A stretch of DNA of 64,000 nucleotides, taken from contig NZ_MRDM01000030.1 in NCBI RefSeq assembly GCF_002008165.1, positions 248,001 through 312,000 of the forward strand, given 5' to 3'. Numbering within the stretch: position 1 is the stretch's first letter; each line of letters begins with the position of its first letter. A program made the position numbers and the translations under genes. The stretch is from Rhizobium laguerreae. Its GTDB lineage: Bacteria; Pseudomonadota; Alphaproteobacteria; Rhizobiales; Rhizobiaceae. A model generated the notes under the pieces. It did no database searches and was not told the DNA's origin. It was given only the letters and a program-made list of their open reading frames with translations. Shown in pieces: positions 17,110 through 26,125 of the stretch.

Positions 17110-19475
17110 CAATCCATTCTCCTTCTTTGCTGAAACACCGGTAGCCAGTCTTCGAGCCGATCGCCGACCTCCTTCCGGATCGCCTCGGCGAGCTCGACGC
17201 TGGCGGTGCGGCCGGAGAGAAGGTCGAGCTCGTCGTCGAAACCCCTGAGGTTCAGTTCGGCGACGACGCTGTTGTGCCCCTGTTTGACGATGAAGCGGCG
17301 GCTTTCGACCGGAAGCTCGCGGGAGAGAACCTCGAACTCGCGCTCCGTCAGTTTGAACCCTTCGACGTAATCGGCATGATCGCCGCGCGGATTGGGTAGG
17401 AAGATCTGCGTCGGGCACTGCTCTATGATCGAATGGGCGATTGGCGAGACGATCGCATCGCGCGGGCTTTGGGTCGCAAACAACATCAGCCCGTTCTGTT
17501 TGCGGATCGTCTTCAGCTTGTTCTGCGCGAGGTCGCGAAAGCCTTCGTCCTGCAGGGCCTTCCAGAACTCGTCGATGACGATGATGATGCGCCGCCCGTC
17601 GATCAGCTGCTCGATGCGAAAGAACAGGTAGGCCATCAGTGGCGTGCGAATTTCCACGTTGTCGAGGAAGTCGGTCATGTCGTAGCCGATGAACTTGGCA
17701 CCGATGCCGATGTCGTCGGTCTCGTTGTCGAACACCCAGCCGAGCGGACCTCCCCTTTCCCATCGCCTCAGCCGCGAGGCGATGCCCTCGGGATCTGTGT
17801 TGTTCAGGAAGGTGCGCAAGGCGCCAATGGAGCGGCGCTCGGCAGGAAGGTCCGCCAGACCGTCGACAGCCGAGGCGATGTCGCGCAGCTCGGTGACGGT
17901 CAGTTCCCGCGTCGCCGCTCCCACTAGCCTGCCAACCCAGCCTGTGAGGAACACTTTGTTTTCCGGCGTGAGGTCGAGTGCCTTCAACGGTGCGCAGCCG
18001 GTGGGAACACCGTTCCGAAGCGGCAGGTAGGTACCGCCCGCGGCCCGGACGAAGAGATCGGCGCCCCGATCCTTGTCGAAGAAGACCATGTGGGGATCAT
18101 GTTTTTCGAGCTGTGAGAGCATGAAGTTCAAGAGCACCGTCTTGCCGGCGCCCGACGGTCCGCAGACGAAGGTGTTGCCAAGGTCGCTATGATGGAAGTT
18201 GAAATAGAAGGGTGAACCGGAGGCGGTCTTCAGCATGGCGACGGCCGGTCCCCATTCATTTCCGTCCTTTCTGCCGGTCGGATAGGAATGAAAGGGAGAG
18301 AGTGCTGCAAAATTTCGCGAGGTGATGGCGCCCGACCGTGCCCGATAGCGGAAGTTGCCCGGCAACTGCCCCCACCAGGCTGCCTCGAGACCAAGATCCT
18401 CGCGGGCGACGACCGCACCGCCGTTGGTGAGGTACGCCCGTGCTTTCGCCATATGGTCGCTAAGCTCCTTCACTGAAGGCGCGAAGACCGAGAGCGCGAG
18501 ATGATGCTCACCGAGGACAAACCGGTTCGACTCCAGATCGTCCATGGCATCGCCGAGCTCTTCGATCTGCGAGGCCGCCTTGTCGCCGGCGCTGACCATC
18601 TGGTTCTGTTTGCGCCCCATGATCGTGCGCGCTTCGGCTTTCGAGACGAAGGCGAAAGACTGCGTCAGGATGAGTTCGAAGGGGGCGGTCAGGATGCCGT
18701 CGAGCATGCCGCCGCGGGTCGTCGCCGGATATTCCTTGAACCCGAAGATGCCGGCATAGCGGCTATCGGCCTCATGACGGATCTCGATGGTTTCGCGCCC
18801 GACGATCACCCGATCCGAATAGATCGCCGAAGATATCCTGCCCTCCGTCAACGGGACGCGCTCCCGCCGGCCGCCGACGATCTGGTGCAGCACCTCGCTC
18901 GGTTCGGAAAAGAGGATGCCGTCCTGCTCGTAAAGGGAGAGCACTCGAGGCTCGAAGCGCCTCAGGCCCGCGGTGACGTCGGATACTTTGTCCTTCAGGT
19001 GCTTCAAGCCATCTTCGTCGACTTCGACGCCGGCGCGGCCTGCCCTGCGCAGGCGAGAAACAAGGTTGGCGGCTTTTTCGGCTGGATCCCGGCCCGGATG
19101 CCAGACGAGCGAGAGGTAAAGATCGTTTCGAAACAGGTCCTCATCGATCATACGTTCGCGGTATTTTGCGTTCAGCCCCCGTGAGAATGGATTGGCAAAC
19201 TCTCCATCCGGATAGGCGTTGTCGCGACGGCGAATGACATGTGTCCACAGTGCCAGTCGCTCGTCGGCGATGTTGCGGTAAAGCGTATTGAGGTCGCGGT
19301 GAAGGCTGTTCAGGTCCAGAACATCAGCGGTTTCGAAGGATACGCCATCAAGCGCGAGCATCACCATCAGCGCTCTGGACTTCAGCGCGATCGTTGTCTC
19401 GTCGACATGGCGGACGTGCGGAATGAAGGTTTCGGGGCCGAGTTCGCGTGAGCGAAGCGTTGCGATGCTAGGCAA
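17109..19475 (-). CDS. virB4: T4SS ATPase VirB4
   Basis: 788 residues, normal VirB4 length. The N-terminal CagE/TrbE/VirB domain is followed by Walker A GPSGAGKT (about residue 450) and Walker B IIIVIDEFWKAL, plus the late ATQSPRDAI motif. It is the inner-membrane-associated ATPase required for pilus biogenesis. The start overlaps virB3 by 8 bases and the stop overlaps the virB5 start. Confidence 0.96.
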   Translation of the reverse strand: MPSIATLRSRELGPETFIPHVRHVDETTIALKSRALMVMLALDGVSFETADVLDLNSLHRDLNTLYRNIADERLALWTHVIRRRDNAYPDGEFANPFSRGLNAKYRERMIDEDLFRNDLYLSLVWHPGRDPAEKAANLVSRLRRAGRAGVEVDEDGLKHLKDKVSDVTAGLRRFEPRVLSLYEQDGILFSEPSEVLHQIVGGRRERVPLTEGRISSAIYSDRVIVGRETIEIRHEADSRYAGIFGFKEYPATTRGGMLDGILTAPFELILTQSFAFVSKAEARTIMGRKQNQMVSAGDKAASQIEELGDAMDDLESNRFVLGEHHLALSVFAPSVKELSDHMAKARAYLTNGGAVVAREDLGLEAAWWGQLPGNFRYRARSGAITSRNFAALSPFHSYPTGRKDGNEWGPAVAMLKTASGSPFYFNFHHSDLGNTFVCGPSGAGKTVLLNFMLSQLEKHDPHMVFFDKDRGADLFVRAAGGTYLPLRNGVPTGCAPLKALDLTPENKVFLTGWVGRLVGAATRELTVTELRDIASAVDGLADLPAERRSIGALRTFLNNTDPEGIASRLRRWERGGPLGWVFDNETDDIGIGAKFIGYDMTDFLDNVEIRTPLMAYLFFRIEQLIDGRRIIIVIDEFWKALQDEGFRDLAQNKLKTIRKQNGLMLFATQSPRDAIVSPIAHSIIEQCPTQIFLPNPRGDHADYVEGFKLTEREFEVLSRELPVESRRFIVKQGHNSVVAELNLRGFDDELDLLSGRTASVELAEAIRKEVGDRLEDWLPVFQQRRRMD

Positions 19476-19806
19476 GGCTCAGATCCCTTTCGTCATAGTG
19501 CCGGATGAGCGTCAGCGGCGAGACCGTGGCGCCGCCCCAATAGGCGGTGTTGCGTGACCGGCCGCGGGTGTCGATCCACGAGATCAGGATCCGGAACATG
19601 TTGTGGTCGTGCTTGACGAGCGTCCGGAATATGAAATGAAAGACGACGCCGACCAGTGCGTAGGCGATCGATCCCGCGGTGATGTAAAGGATCGTCGTCA
19701 GCATGACGTTCATACCCATCGCCTCCATCGTCACGCCGGCAATCATCGCCGGGCGGGTGCAGGCAAGGAACAGGGTGTCTTCCTCGATGGCGGCAGCTAT
19801 CACCAT
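19468..19806 (-). CDS. virB3: T4SS protein VirB3
   Basis: 112 residues from ATG 19806, four bases after the virB2 stop. It has the VirB3 signature LACTRPAMIAGVTMEAM, two membrane segments between about residues 27 and 65, and a polar C-terminus (YWGGATVSPL). It works with VirB4 in pilus assembly. The longer open frame upstream overlaps virB2 and is not used. Confidence 0.9.
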   Translation of the reverse strand: MVIAAAIEEDTLFLACTRPAMIAGVTMEAMGMNVMLTTILYITAGSIAYALVGVVFHFIFRTLVKHDHNMFRILISWIDTRGRSRNTAYWGGATVSPLTLIRHYDERDLSLA

Positions 19807-19810
19807 GTCA

Positions 19811-20110
19811 TCAGCTTCCGACGATCGTATTGACGAGTTCCGTCGCCCCGAAAATCCCGCCGATGCCGATGATCCAGAACCCGGCGCGGCGCAGATCCAT
19901 GTAGCCGAACATCCAGGCGATGCAGATGATGATGACGGCGATGACGGCAAGCAGCCGGGCGATGTTGCCGGTCAGCATGTCGACGATGTTCTGCAACACG
20001 GTTTCGACGCCGGCTGCCTGGGCAAAAGCCGGTTCTGCCAGGCAGGCGACAATGGCGACTGCCATCAACGCGGGAGCCGCGACAGGGCGAAGGGTTGCTG
20101 TTGAGATCAT
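19811..20110 (-). CDS. virB2: Major pilin VirB2 (TrbC/VirB2 family)
   Basis: 99 residues with a signal peptide (ALMAVAIVACLAEPAFAQ) and two hydrophobic helices (IARLLAVIAVIIICIAWMFG and FWIIGIGGIFGATELV) joined by YMDLRRAG, the standard VirB2 pilin layout. It overlaps the virB1 stop by 4 bases. It forms the conjugative pilus shaft. Confidence 0.92.
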   Translation of the reverse strand: MISTATLRPVAAPALMAVAIVACLAEPAFAQAAGVETVLQNIVDMLTGNIARLLAVIAVIIICIAWMFGYMDLRRAGFWIIGIGGIFGATELVNTIVGS

Positions 20111-20769
20111 TGGCTTTGCTCCAATCGTTCATTCTGAAACACGAGAACCTGAGTCTGCCGCCGGGCGTTGAAGACGTCCCACGATGCGGCTTCATTGGGC
20201 TGCGGAATGGATTCTTTGATTACTGACGCCTGCCGCCTCTCTGCCGATTCATCAGGAGGGCTTTCTTCGCGCGGTTCGCCGATGGCGACAGAGGCCAGGT
20301 TGGAAGACAGGCGGACCATTTCCTTGCGGACCTGCTCGTCATATCTGACCATCTGGCCGACCGACGGGTCGTTCCGGCCATGATAGGATTGGAGCATGAC
20401 CTTCTCGGCCTGCGTGGTATCGGCGCCGGCATGCAATGCGAGGCGATAATAGCTGTTGAGCAGAGTAGCCGTCGCCTTGAGGTTTAGGCAGGTATCGAAC
20501 GCATCCGAAATCGAAAGCTTCAGCTTGCGCAACTCTTCCATGCCGATGCCACCTAGGCCGATCTGGATGTCCTGATGATCAGCGGTAAGCGAGGTCGCAA
20601 GCTCTATGGCTTCCGCTTTCGACGCGGGTTGACGCTCAAGCGGTGGGCCACTGTTGATACGAATGGCGAAGGGCTTGAAGCCGCTCTCGAGACTGATGAC
20701 GGCGGCAAGCGTTCTCACCTCCACCATGGGTGCGCAGTTCTGCGCGAGATCCACGAAAGTGACGGCCAT
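20107..20769 (-). CDS. virB1: Lytic transglycosylase VirB1
   Basis: 220 residues. The lysozyme-like SLT domain covers about residues 1-150, with the catalytic Glu in VISLESGF and IQIGLGGIGM and LLNSYYRLAL typical of VirB1. The C-terminal tail (residues 160-220) is polar and variable. No N-terminal signal peptide is obvious. It opens peptidoglycan for the T4SS. It starts 3 bases after the trbM-like stop. Confidence 0.9.
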   Translation of the reverse strand: MAVTFVDLAQNCAPMVEVRTLAAVISLESGFKPFAIRINSGPPLERQPASKAEAIELATSLTADHQDIQIGLGGIGMEELRKLKLSISDAFDTCLNLKATATLLNSYYRLALHAGADTTQAEKVMLQSYHGRNDPSVGQMVRYDEQVRKEMVRLSSNLASVAIGEPREESPPDESAERRQASVIKESIPQPNEAASWDVFNARRQTQVLVFQNERLEQSQ

Positions 20770-20772
20770 CGT

Positions 20773-21315
20773 TCAGTACCAGACCCGCTGCGTTGCCGCG
20801 CCGTCGATGGTGACGTCGACATAGTGGGGCTGCGGGCGTACGTTCGGGCGAGCCGTCGAATAGCCCATGCACCGGCGGCGCCCATCCTCCCGTTGCCAGC
20901 GTGGTGACCGCACCAAATCCTTGTTGAATTTGTGATCATCTCCAAAAACACTGGGGCAGTATGCATTGTTCACCGGCTGGAGGGACGTCGACACGCAGGT
21001 AGTTTCCTGTCCGCGAGGACCATAATCGGTTTCCAGCCGGTAACCCGTTTCGCAGTAATAGGGCTCATAGCCGGGGCGCGAACTTGTAAAGCCGGAGCCG
21101 CTGCATGTCGGGAACGGATGTCCCTGGGCAAGCTCGCGCCACAGCTTCTGGATCGGCGGGCGGCATGCCGCGAACTGCGTCGCACCTCCAGGGTTGGAAA
21201 GGCACAGGATAACCTCGCAGCCCCATTCATTTGCCTGAGCCTGGCCAGGTGAAGTAAGGTAGGGTGGCAATATGCAGCAGGTCGCGACGACCGAGTTGAG
21301 CAGAAGGTTTTTCAT
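20773..21315 (-). CDS. TrbM/KikA-type conjugal transfer protein
   Basis: 180 residues with a signal peptide (first ~29 residues ending near GQAQA) followed by the TrbM block NEWGCEVILCLSNPGG and a Cys-rich mature part (about eight Cys), consistent with an exported disulfide-bonded protein. TrbM/KikA proteins accompany T4SS operons. It is the first gene of the operon, 91 bases from the divergent regulator. Confidence 0.82.
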   Translation of the reverse strand: MKNLLLNSVVATCCILPPYLTSPGQAQANEWGCEVILCLSNPGGATQFAACRPPIQKLWRELAQGHPFPTCSGSGFTSSRPGYEPYYCETGYRLETDYGPRGQETTCVSTSLQPVNNAYCPSVFGDDHKFNKDLVRSPRWQREDGRRRCMGYSTARPNVRPQPHYVDVTIDGAATQRVWY

Positions 21316-21377
21316 GAGTACGACCCTCCAGAGGACAGCCCATAGCGGAAGAGGTGGCTTGCCTGTAACGGCGTTTA

Positions 21378-21399
21378 TACTGATTTATATAACACAGTA
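21378..21399. promoter_or_regulatory. Dyad in divergent promoter of T4SS operon
   Basis: TACTG (21378-21382) and CAGTA (21395-21399) form a 22-base dyad in the A/T-rich centre of the trbM/regulator intergenic region, a natural operator for the winged-helix protein encoded at 21407. Only the symmetry is seen; binding is inferred. Confidence 0.4.
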
Positions 21400-21406
21400 A
21401 AAGAGC

Positions 21407-21760
21407 ATGACAAGAGCACTTACAACCCAATGGCGCAATCTGGCTTTCTCAGGTCTCATCCTGCACGAAATCCTCGACCATCCGCTCGAAGACGAGACGC
21501 CTCAGGCAAGGCTGAAGCAGGTCGGCATGATGACGGTTCTGTACAGCATGAACCAGGCGCATCAGAAGCTAACCCTTTCCAACATCATGGAAATCACCGC
21601 ACTAACGCGCAGCGGCGTCAAGGAGACGGTCGATCTCCTGGTCAAACGGGGGATGCTGGACGAGACGATCGTCAAGAATTCGATGGGACGTGGAACGGCC
21701 CGTCAGTTCGAGATTTCAGAGGCTCTTCTGGAGAAACTGAACTCGTTCGGAACCGGATGA
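21407..21760 (+). CDS. Winged-helix (MarR-like) regulator of T4SS operon
   Basis: 117 residues with a winged-helix DNA-binding domain: LTLSNIMEITALTRSGVKETVDLLVKRGMLDE is the recognition region, with the wing in GRGTARQFEIS. It is divergent from the virB operon with a 91-base shared promoter. In R. etli and Sinorhizobium the small winged-helix repressor RctA silences a plasmid virB conjugation operon from a similar position, so this may be an RctA relative. That identity is not proven here, so no symbol is given. Confidence 0.75.
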   Translation: MTRALTTQWRNLAFSGLILHEILDHPLEDETPQARLKQVGMMTVLYSMNQAHQKLTLSNIMEITALTRSGVKETVDLLVKRGMLDETIVKNSMGRGTARQFEISEALLEKLNSFGTG

Positions 21761-21984
21761 AATCGGATTTAACTGGCGTTTTTGGTCGTTCTAAATCAGC
21801 CAATTGAGAAGTCACCGCAGGGCTGGGACATGATTGCAACGCCTCGGCCTGTTCTCGACACATCGAACAGAGAGCCGCCTTTTCGGGGGCCGAAGTGTTT
21901 TCGAAGTGCTGCGCCACCGATGCCAGCTTCACTGCGGAACGTCGCCAACTCGCCCGGCGGCCTGTTTTCGATGTCATGAGCCAG

Positions 21985-22125
21985 CCCAAGGCATCGTGCA
22001 CCGCCAGCAAAAGATTGCGATCTGGTCGCATGCGAGGCCAGGCATCAAAGAAGTCCTCGCGGCGACTTTTGCCAGCCCTGGCCAGGTCAACGGTTCCAGG
22101 CCGGTCGGCATAGGAGAACAATCGG
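21985..22125 (-). pseudogene. Decayed virB11 C-terminal fragment
   Basis: Read on the minus strand, this stretch keeps recognisable virB11 pieces in shifting frames: GLAKVAAR in one, RMRPDRNLLLAVHDA in another. They match GLAKVGAKDL and RMRPDRILLQELRDG of the intact gene at 11166-12206, and the underlying bases align well. Frameshifts and loss of flanking parts make it a remnant. It lies in a 693-base gap (21761-22453) with no intact gene. The minus-strand open frame covering it is not a real gene. Confidence 0.7.
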
Positions 22126-22263
22126 TCAGTGCCTAAAGTCTCACTCAGCGGGAAAGTCTTGGCGATCGGAAGGATCAAGCCGACCGGCTGGCCTGATGCG
22201 CTGATCGGCGCGTTTGACCAGTGCCGCCCGCTGGACGCCAACGACGCGACACTGCCATGCGAG

Positions 22264-22298
<35 letters not shown>

Positions 22299-22453
22299 GG
22301 TTGATATGTCGCCCTGCAAATATCCATAACTCGCAGACATATACGATTTGCGCACGAAACACGGATTCGACGGTCGGCATTTGCCCGGAAAACTTAAAAA
22401 TTAACAGAGACTTAAACAGTTTTGATACTTCTTGCACATAAGTATGACTTTAT

Positions 22454-23830
22454 GTGGCGGTGGCTGTTTTGGGCTCGGGTCTTTCATATTCATTTGCTAG
22501 GGCCTTCAAAGGCTTGCACCGTCTCGGGAAGGACAGGGGCGGCAATGTGGCGATCGTCGTTGCCCTCACCTTGGTGCCGATGATCGTCGCAGTCGGCGCG
22601 AGCTTTGACTACATCAGGACTTACAATGTCCGCCAGAGGATGCAGAGCGACCTCGACACGGCCCTGATCGCCGCCGTCAAAGAGATCGATACCGACGACG
22701 CCGATGCCCTCAAGCAAAAAGTTGCGGACTGGTTCCACGCGCAGGTGGAAAACAGCTATACGCTCGGCGACATCGACATCGATACGTCGAACCACAAGAT
22801 CACGGCGACCGCCAGCGGCACGGTTCCGACGACGCTGATGAAGATTGCCAACATCGACACCGTTGACGTCAGCGTGGCAAGCGCCGTCAAGGGGCCGGCC
22901 ACCTCCTATCTGAACGTATATATCGTTATCGACACATCGCCGTCGATGCTTTTGGCGGCGACAACGGCCGGCCAGGCGACAATGTATTCCGGCCTCGGAT
23001 GCCAGTTCGCCTGCCACACCGGCGATGCACACACGATCGGCAAGACGAAATACGCCAACAATTACGAATACAGCAAGGCCAAGAGCATAAAGCTTCGCAC
23101 CGATGTTGCCGGTGATGCCGTCAGAGACGTGCTTGACATGATCGACACGTCCGACAGCAATCATCAACGCATCAAGGTCGGATTATACAGCCTTGGTGAT
23201 ACCCTCACGGAAGTTCTGACCCCGACGCTGAGCACTGACACGGCGCGCAATCGCCTTGCGGACGCAAGTTACGGCCTTACCAGCGCGACCTCGAAGGCAG
23301 CCACCTATTTTGACGTGTCGCTTGCGACGCTCAAGCAGAAAGTCGGCACGGGCGGGGACGGAGCCTCCTCGGGCTCGCCGCTCAAGCTGGTTCTCCTGCT
23401 GACGGACGGCGTCCAGTCGCAGCGCGAATGGGTGACCGACAAAGTGACATGGAAAAACGGAAAGGCCACCTACGGAGCATACTGGAACAAGGTGGCGCCT
23501 CTCAATCCGGACTGGTGCGCCTACCTCAAAAACCAGTCCGCCACCATGGCGGTTCTTTACACCGAATACCTGCCGATCACCTCGGATTGGGGCTACAACG
23601 CAACAGTCGGCTCGACCATGGCAAGCGCCAGCTGGAAGAGCACTTACGGCGGCACCATGCAAACCGGCGTGTCGAACAGCATCACCAGACGCGACTACAT
23701 CCCCTATGCGCTTTCCGACTGCGCATCTTCCAAGAGCCTGTTCATATCCGCGTCCTCGTCGACCGAGATCACGGCGGGCCTGTCGGCGCTTTTCACCCAA
23801 TATCTCGCATCCGTCAGGCTGACCCAATGA
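22454..23830 (+). CDS. TadG-like protein with Flp-type N-terminus and vWA-like region
   Basis: 458 residues. The N-terminal membrane segment RGGNVAIVVALTLVPMIVAVG (about residues 28-48) is the TadE/TadG pattern, followed by YNVRQRMQSDLDTALIAAV. From about residue 155 a von Willebrand-A-like domain begins with IVIDTSPSML and continues to VLLLTDGVQS. The GTG at 22454 is the first in-frame start; no strong Shine-Dalgarno is visible, so the start is uncertain. It probably acts in the inner membrane and periplasm in Flp/Tad pilus-type assembly. The stop overlaps the next gene (ATGA). Confidence 0.8.
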   Translation: MAVAVLGSGLSYSFARAFKGLHRLGKDRGGNVAIVVALTLVPMIVAVGASFDYIRTYNVRQRMQSDLDTALIAAVKEIDTDDADALKQKVADWFHAQVENSYTLGDIDIDTSNHKITATASGTVPTTLMKIANIDTVDVSVASAVKGPATSYLNVYIVIDTSPSMLLAATTAGQATMYSGLGCQFACHTGDAHTIGKTKYANNYEYSKAKSIKLRTDVAGDAVRDVLDMIDTSDSNHQRIKVGLYSLGDTLTEVLTPTLSTDTARNRLADASYGLTSATSKAATYFDVSLATLKQKVGTGGDGASSGSPLKLVLLLTDGVQSQREWVTDKVTWKNGKATYGAYWNKVAPLNPDWCAYLKNQSATMAVLYTEYLPITSDWGYNATVGSTMASASWKSTYGGTMQTGVSNSITRRDYIPYALSDCASSKSLFISASSSTEITAGLSALFTQYLASVRLTQ

Positions 23831-24357
23831 GGCGAGAAAAACGCTTCGCATCGCTGCGCCGTCTGCTCGGCGATCGCAAAGGGGTCGCTGCGATCGAATT
23901 TGCGATCCTGGCTCTGCCGCTCTTCATCATGATATTCGGCATTATCGAAGTGTCGCTGATGTTCTTCGTCAACTCGGCGCTGGACGCGTCTGTGCACAAG
24001 ATCTCCCGGATGATCCGCACCGGCGAGGTTGCGTCCTCCAACGTCACGCTGGCCGATTTCAAGGCCAGGATCTGCAACGACATGCTTCTGTCGTTCAGCT
24101 GCTCCGGCGGTCTGCTGGTCAAGGTGATCGTGCTTTCCGACCTCTCTTCCGCCGCCAGCACCGATCCCATCGACGCCAGCGGCAATCTCGCAGTCACCGA
24201 GACCTATGATATCGGCAAGGGCAGCGACTACATCCTGGTTCAGACGTTCCTGCCGTGGACAGCGGTCGTCAATTTCTTCAGGCTGTCGAGCGCCAAGCTT
24301 TCGGACGGCCGCTACCTGCTCGGATCTTCCGTTCTGTTCCGCAACGAGCCTTTCTGA
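23827..24357 (+). CDS. TadE family pilus-assembly protein
   Basis: 176 residues: basic N-terminus, then DRKGVAAIEFAILALPLFIMIF, the TadE pseudopilin-like segment with the conserved Glu, and a periplasmic domain of about 120 residues with two Cys. It starts at ATGA overlap with the TadG-like gene, and the following gene begins one base after its stop, so the three are one operon. Confidence 0.85.
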   Translation: MRREKRFASLRRLLGDRKGVAAIEFAILALPLFIMIFGIIEVSLMFFVNSALDASVHKISRMIRTGEVASSNVTLADFKARICNDMLLSFSCSGGLLVKVIVLSDLSSAASTDPIDASGNLAVTETYDIGKGSDYILVQTFLPWTAVVNFFRLSSAKLSDGRYLLGSSVLFRNEPF

Positions 24358-24358
24358 C

Positions 24359-24943
24359 ATGATCATAAAACGGAGCCTGTCCTACTTCCGCTTCGCCCGA
24401 GCCCGCGCCCGTCGTCTCATGTGCGATCGGTCGGCGGCGTCGGGTGTGGAGTTTGCGCTCGTGTTGCCGATCCTGGTGATGCTCCTGTTCGGCACTGTCG
24501 ATCTCGGCCATGCACTGACGGTCAGCCGGAAGATAGATGAGATCGCCTCCTCCACCGGCGACATGATTTCACAGCAGGGTTCCTGGACGAAGTCCGATGT
24601 CGCCAAGCTTCTTTCCGGCGCCAGCTTCATCCTGCAGCCCTATGACACGACGGGCTTGACGATCACGCTGGCGGTCGATGACATCGCCAAGAGCGGCAGC
24701 GCGACGGTCAACTGGTCTGCAGCGCTCAACACCTCCGCACTTACCTCAGGCTCGGCGAGCACAATCGAGGTCCCTTCGGAGATCCAGGATGACGGCGTAC
24801 AGGTCGTGCTGACCCGGGTGCAGTACACATTGACGACGCCGGTCTCTTCGTTCTTTTCAAACTTCACCGGGCAGAATGGCTACAGCTTCGATCGCCATTA
24901 CTTCAATCGCCCGCGGGTCGGCGACACGATCACTTACCAATAA
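24359..24943 (+). CDS. TadE/TadG family protein
   Basis: 194 residues. SAASGVEFALVLPILVMLLFG near residue 27 is the TadE-type membrane segment with its Glu; the rest is periplasmic and Ser/Thr-rich with no Cys. Third gene of the tad-like trio. No Tad ATPase (CpaF), secretin (CpaC) or Flp pilin gene is present in the window, so the trio either works with machinery elsewhere or is an orphan set. Confidence 0.83.
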   Translation: MIIKRSLSYFRFARARARRLMCDRSAASGVEFALVLPILVMLLFGTVDLGHALTVSRKIDEIASSTGDMISQQGSWTKSDVAKLLSGASFILQPYDTTGLTITLAVDDIAKSGSATVNWSAALNTSALTSGSASTIEVPSEIQDDGVQVVLTRVQYTLTTPVSSFFSNFTGQNGYSFDRHYFNRPRVGDTITYQ

Positions 24944-24981
24944 GTCGGGAGGTCGAAGCCCTGCACTGCGACAGCGCAGGC

Positions 24982-25839
24982 TCACTTGGGCAGCTTGACG
25001 ATGCCGTATGGATTGAACTTGAACTCATCCGGTTCGTAGGTCGAATCGAAGGAGAGGCTTGCGCGGCGAGCCTTCAGCGTCGGCTCAAGGCCCCGCTGCG
25101 CGATTTCGTCGGCAACCGCGTCCATGATGGCGACGATTTCCCTTTCGCTGCCGGCCGTCTCAGGCACATAGACGTCGGGCAATCCGACGAGATGGAAACC
25201 GACACTCGCCAGATATCCCGGAACCGATAGCGGCCGTTTCGCGAAGGCTAGTCGGCCGATGCGCTGCTCAGCCAGCGGGTCGGCGGCCTTTACCGCCTCT
25301 GCGCCTTGTCGGATCAACTCACTCCATCGGTCGAGGCCATGGGCAATACCGGCGCTTTCGCCCTTTACCGCAACCGCTCCCGCATCGATCAACCGCTCGA
25401 CGAGGCGCAACGCCAGCATCGAAACCTTTACCGTCTCCGCCTGTGCCATGCTCGGCCCGAGGACATAGAGGACCGACTGATGATCGGCGACGGCATCTTC
25501 GTCTGCCGGGCTCCAGGCATTGGCTTCGACCCGATCCCAGCACACGGCGAATGACTGGCTCATACGGTCATCTGGCTCGGCCTGGGAATAATCCTCGTGG
25601 ACGCTGAAGCCGGTGGCGAAGTCACGGATCGCCTTCGATGCTGCGTCGGACAAGGGGCTGAGGTCACGTTCGTTGCCGAGGAAACAAAGGACATGCCGGG
25701 GCGTCACCGAGGATTCCTCCGTCTCGTCGTGGTTAGACGTTTCCTCGCCGGAATCCGGGCTGATTTCCTTGGACCACGACGGTTTCCAGCTGATCATCGC
25801 CCCGATGGACGCCAAGAGCGCGCGACGCAGGAGATTCAA
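24982..25839 (-). CDS. Uncharacterised protein, possibly DUF4261-like
   Basis: 285 residues. I do not firmly recognise it. Features: a short hydrophobic N-terminus, an acidic region at about residues 25-45, RHVLCFLGNERD, then VLYVLGPSMAQAETVKVSMLALRLVERLIDAGAVAVKGESAGIAHG, which is vaguely like DUF4261 proteins, and a regular C-terminus ending FNPYGIVKLPK. It converges on the tad trio, 38 bases from its last stop. No function is assigned. Confidence 0.6.
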   Translation of the reverse strand: MNLLRRALLASIGAMISWKPSWSKEISPDSGEETSNHDETEESSVTPRHVLCFLGNERDLSPLSDAASKAIRDFATGFSVHEDYSQAEPDDRMSQSFAVCWDRVEANAWSPADEDAVADHQSVLYVLGPSMAQAETVKVSMLALRLVERLIDAGAVAVKGESAGIAHGLDRWSELIRQGAEAVKAADPLAEQRIGRLAFAKRPLSVPGYLASVGFHLVGLPDVYVPETAGSEREIVAIMDAVADEIAQRGLEPTLKARRASLSFDSTYEPDEFKFNPYGIVKLPK

Positions 25840-25938
25840 GATCGATGCCCTTCCGTTCGGTCGAATTTTCGCAGCCTCCTCGCCTTGTAGACGGATGAAA
25901 TCCGAATCGAAAGCAGGATCAAGCGTCCGCCGGCGCGC

Positions 25939-26062
25939 ATGATAACGGCGTCAAGCATCGGCGTAAGGATTTTGCCGGGGCAGACGGCATTGACCCGCAG
26001 CTTGTCGGGTGCATAGTCGCGGAGGTTCTGGTGAAGGCGGCGACCGCCGCCTTTGTCGCTTA
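25939..26062 (-). pseudogene. Short-chain dehydrogenase fragment
   Basis: Minus-strand reading gives TKAAVAAFTR in one frame and LRDYAPDKLRVNAVCPGKI then LTPMLDAVI in another. These are the conserved helix after the catalytic YxxxK and the VNAVCPG block of SDR enzymes. The frame change and missing ends show a remnant. It occupies most of the 286-base gap between the uncharacterised gene and proC; nothing else is seen there. Confidence 0.65.
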
Positions 26063-26125
26063 AAGGCGATGTGGTTCGACGCAGGGATGTCGCGTTAGGC
26101 CCGTTGCGGGCTGCGGAGTAGTCAA

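Noticed and set aside
16411..17763. 450-codon version of virB5
   Set aside because: The N-terminal 200 codons are an out-of-frame reading of virB4; the signal peptide starts at 17109.
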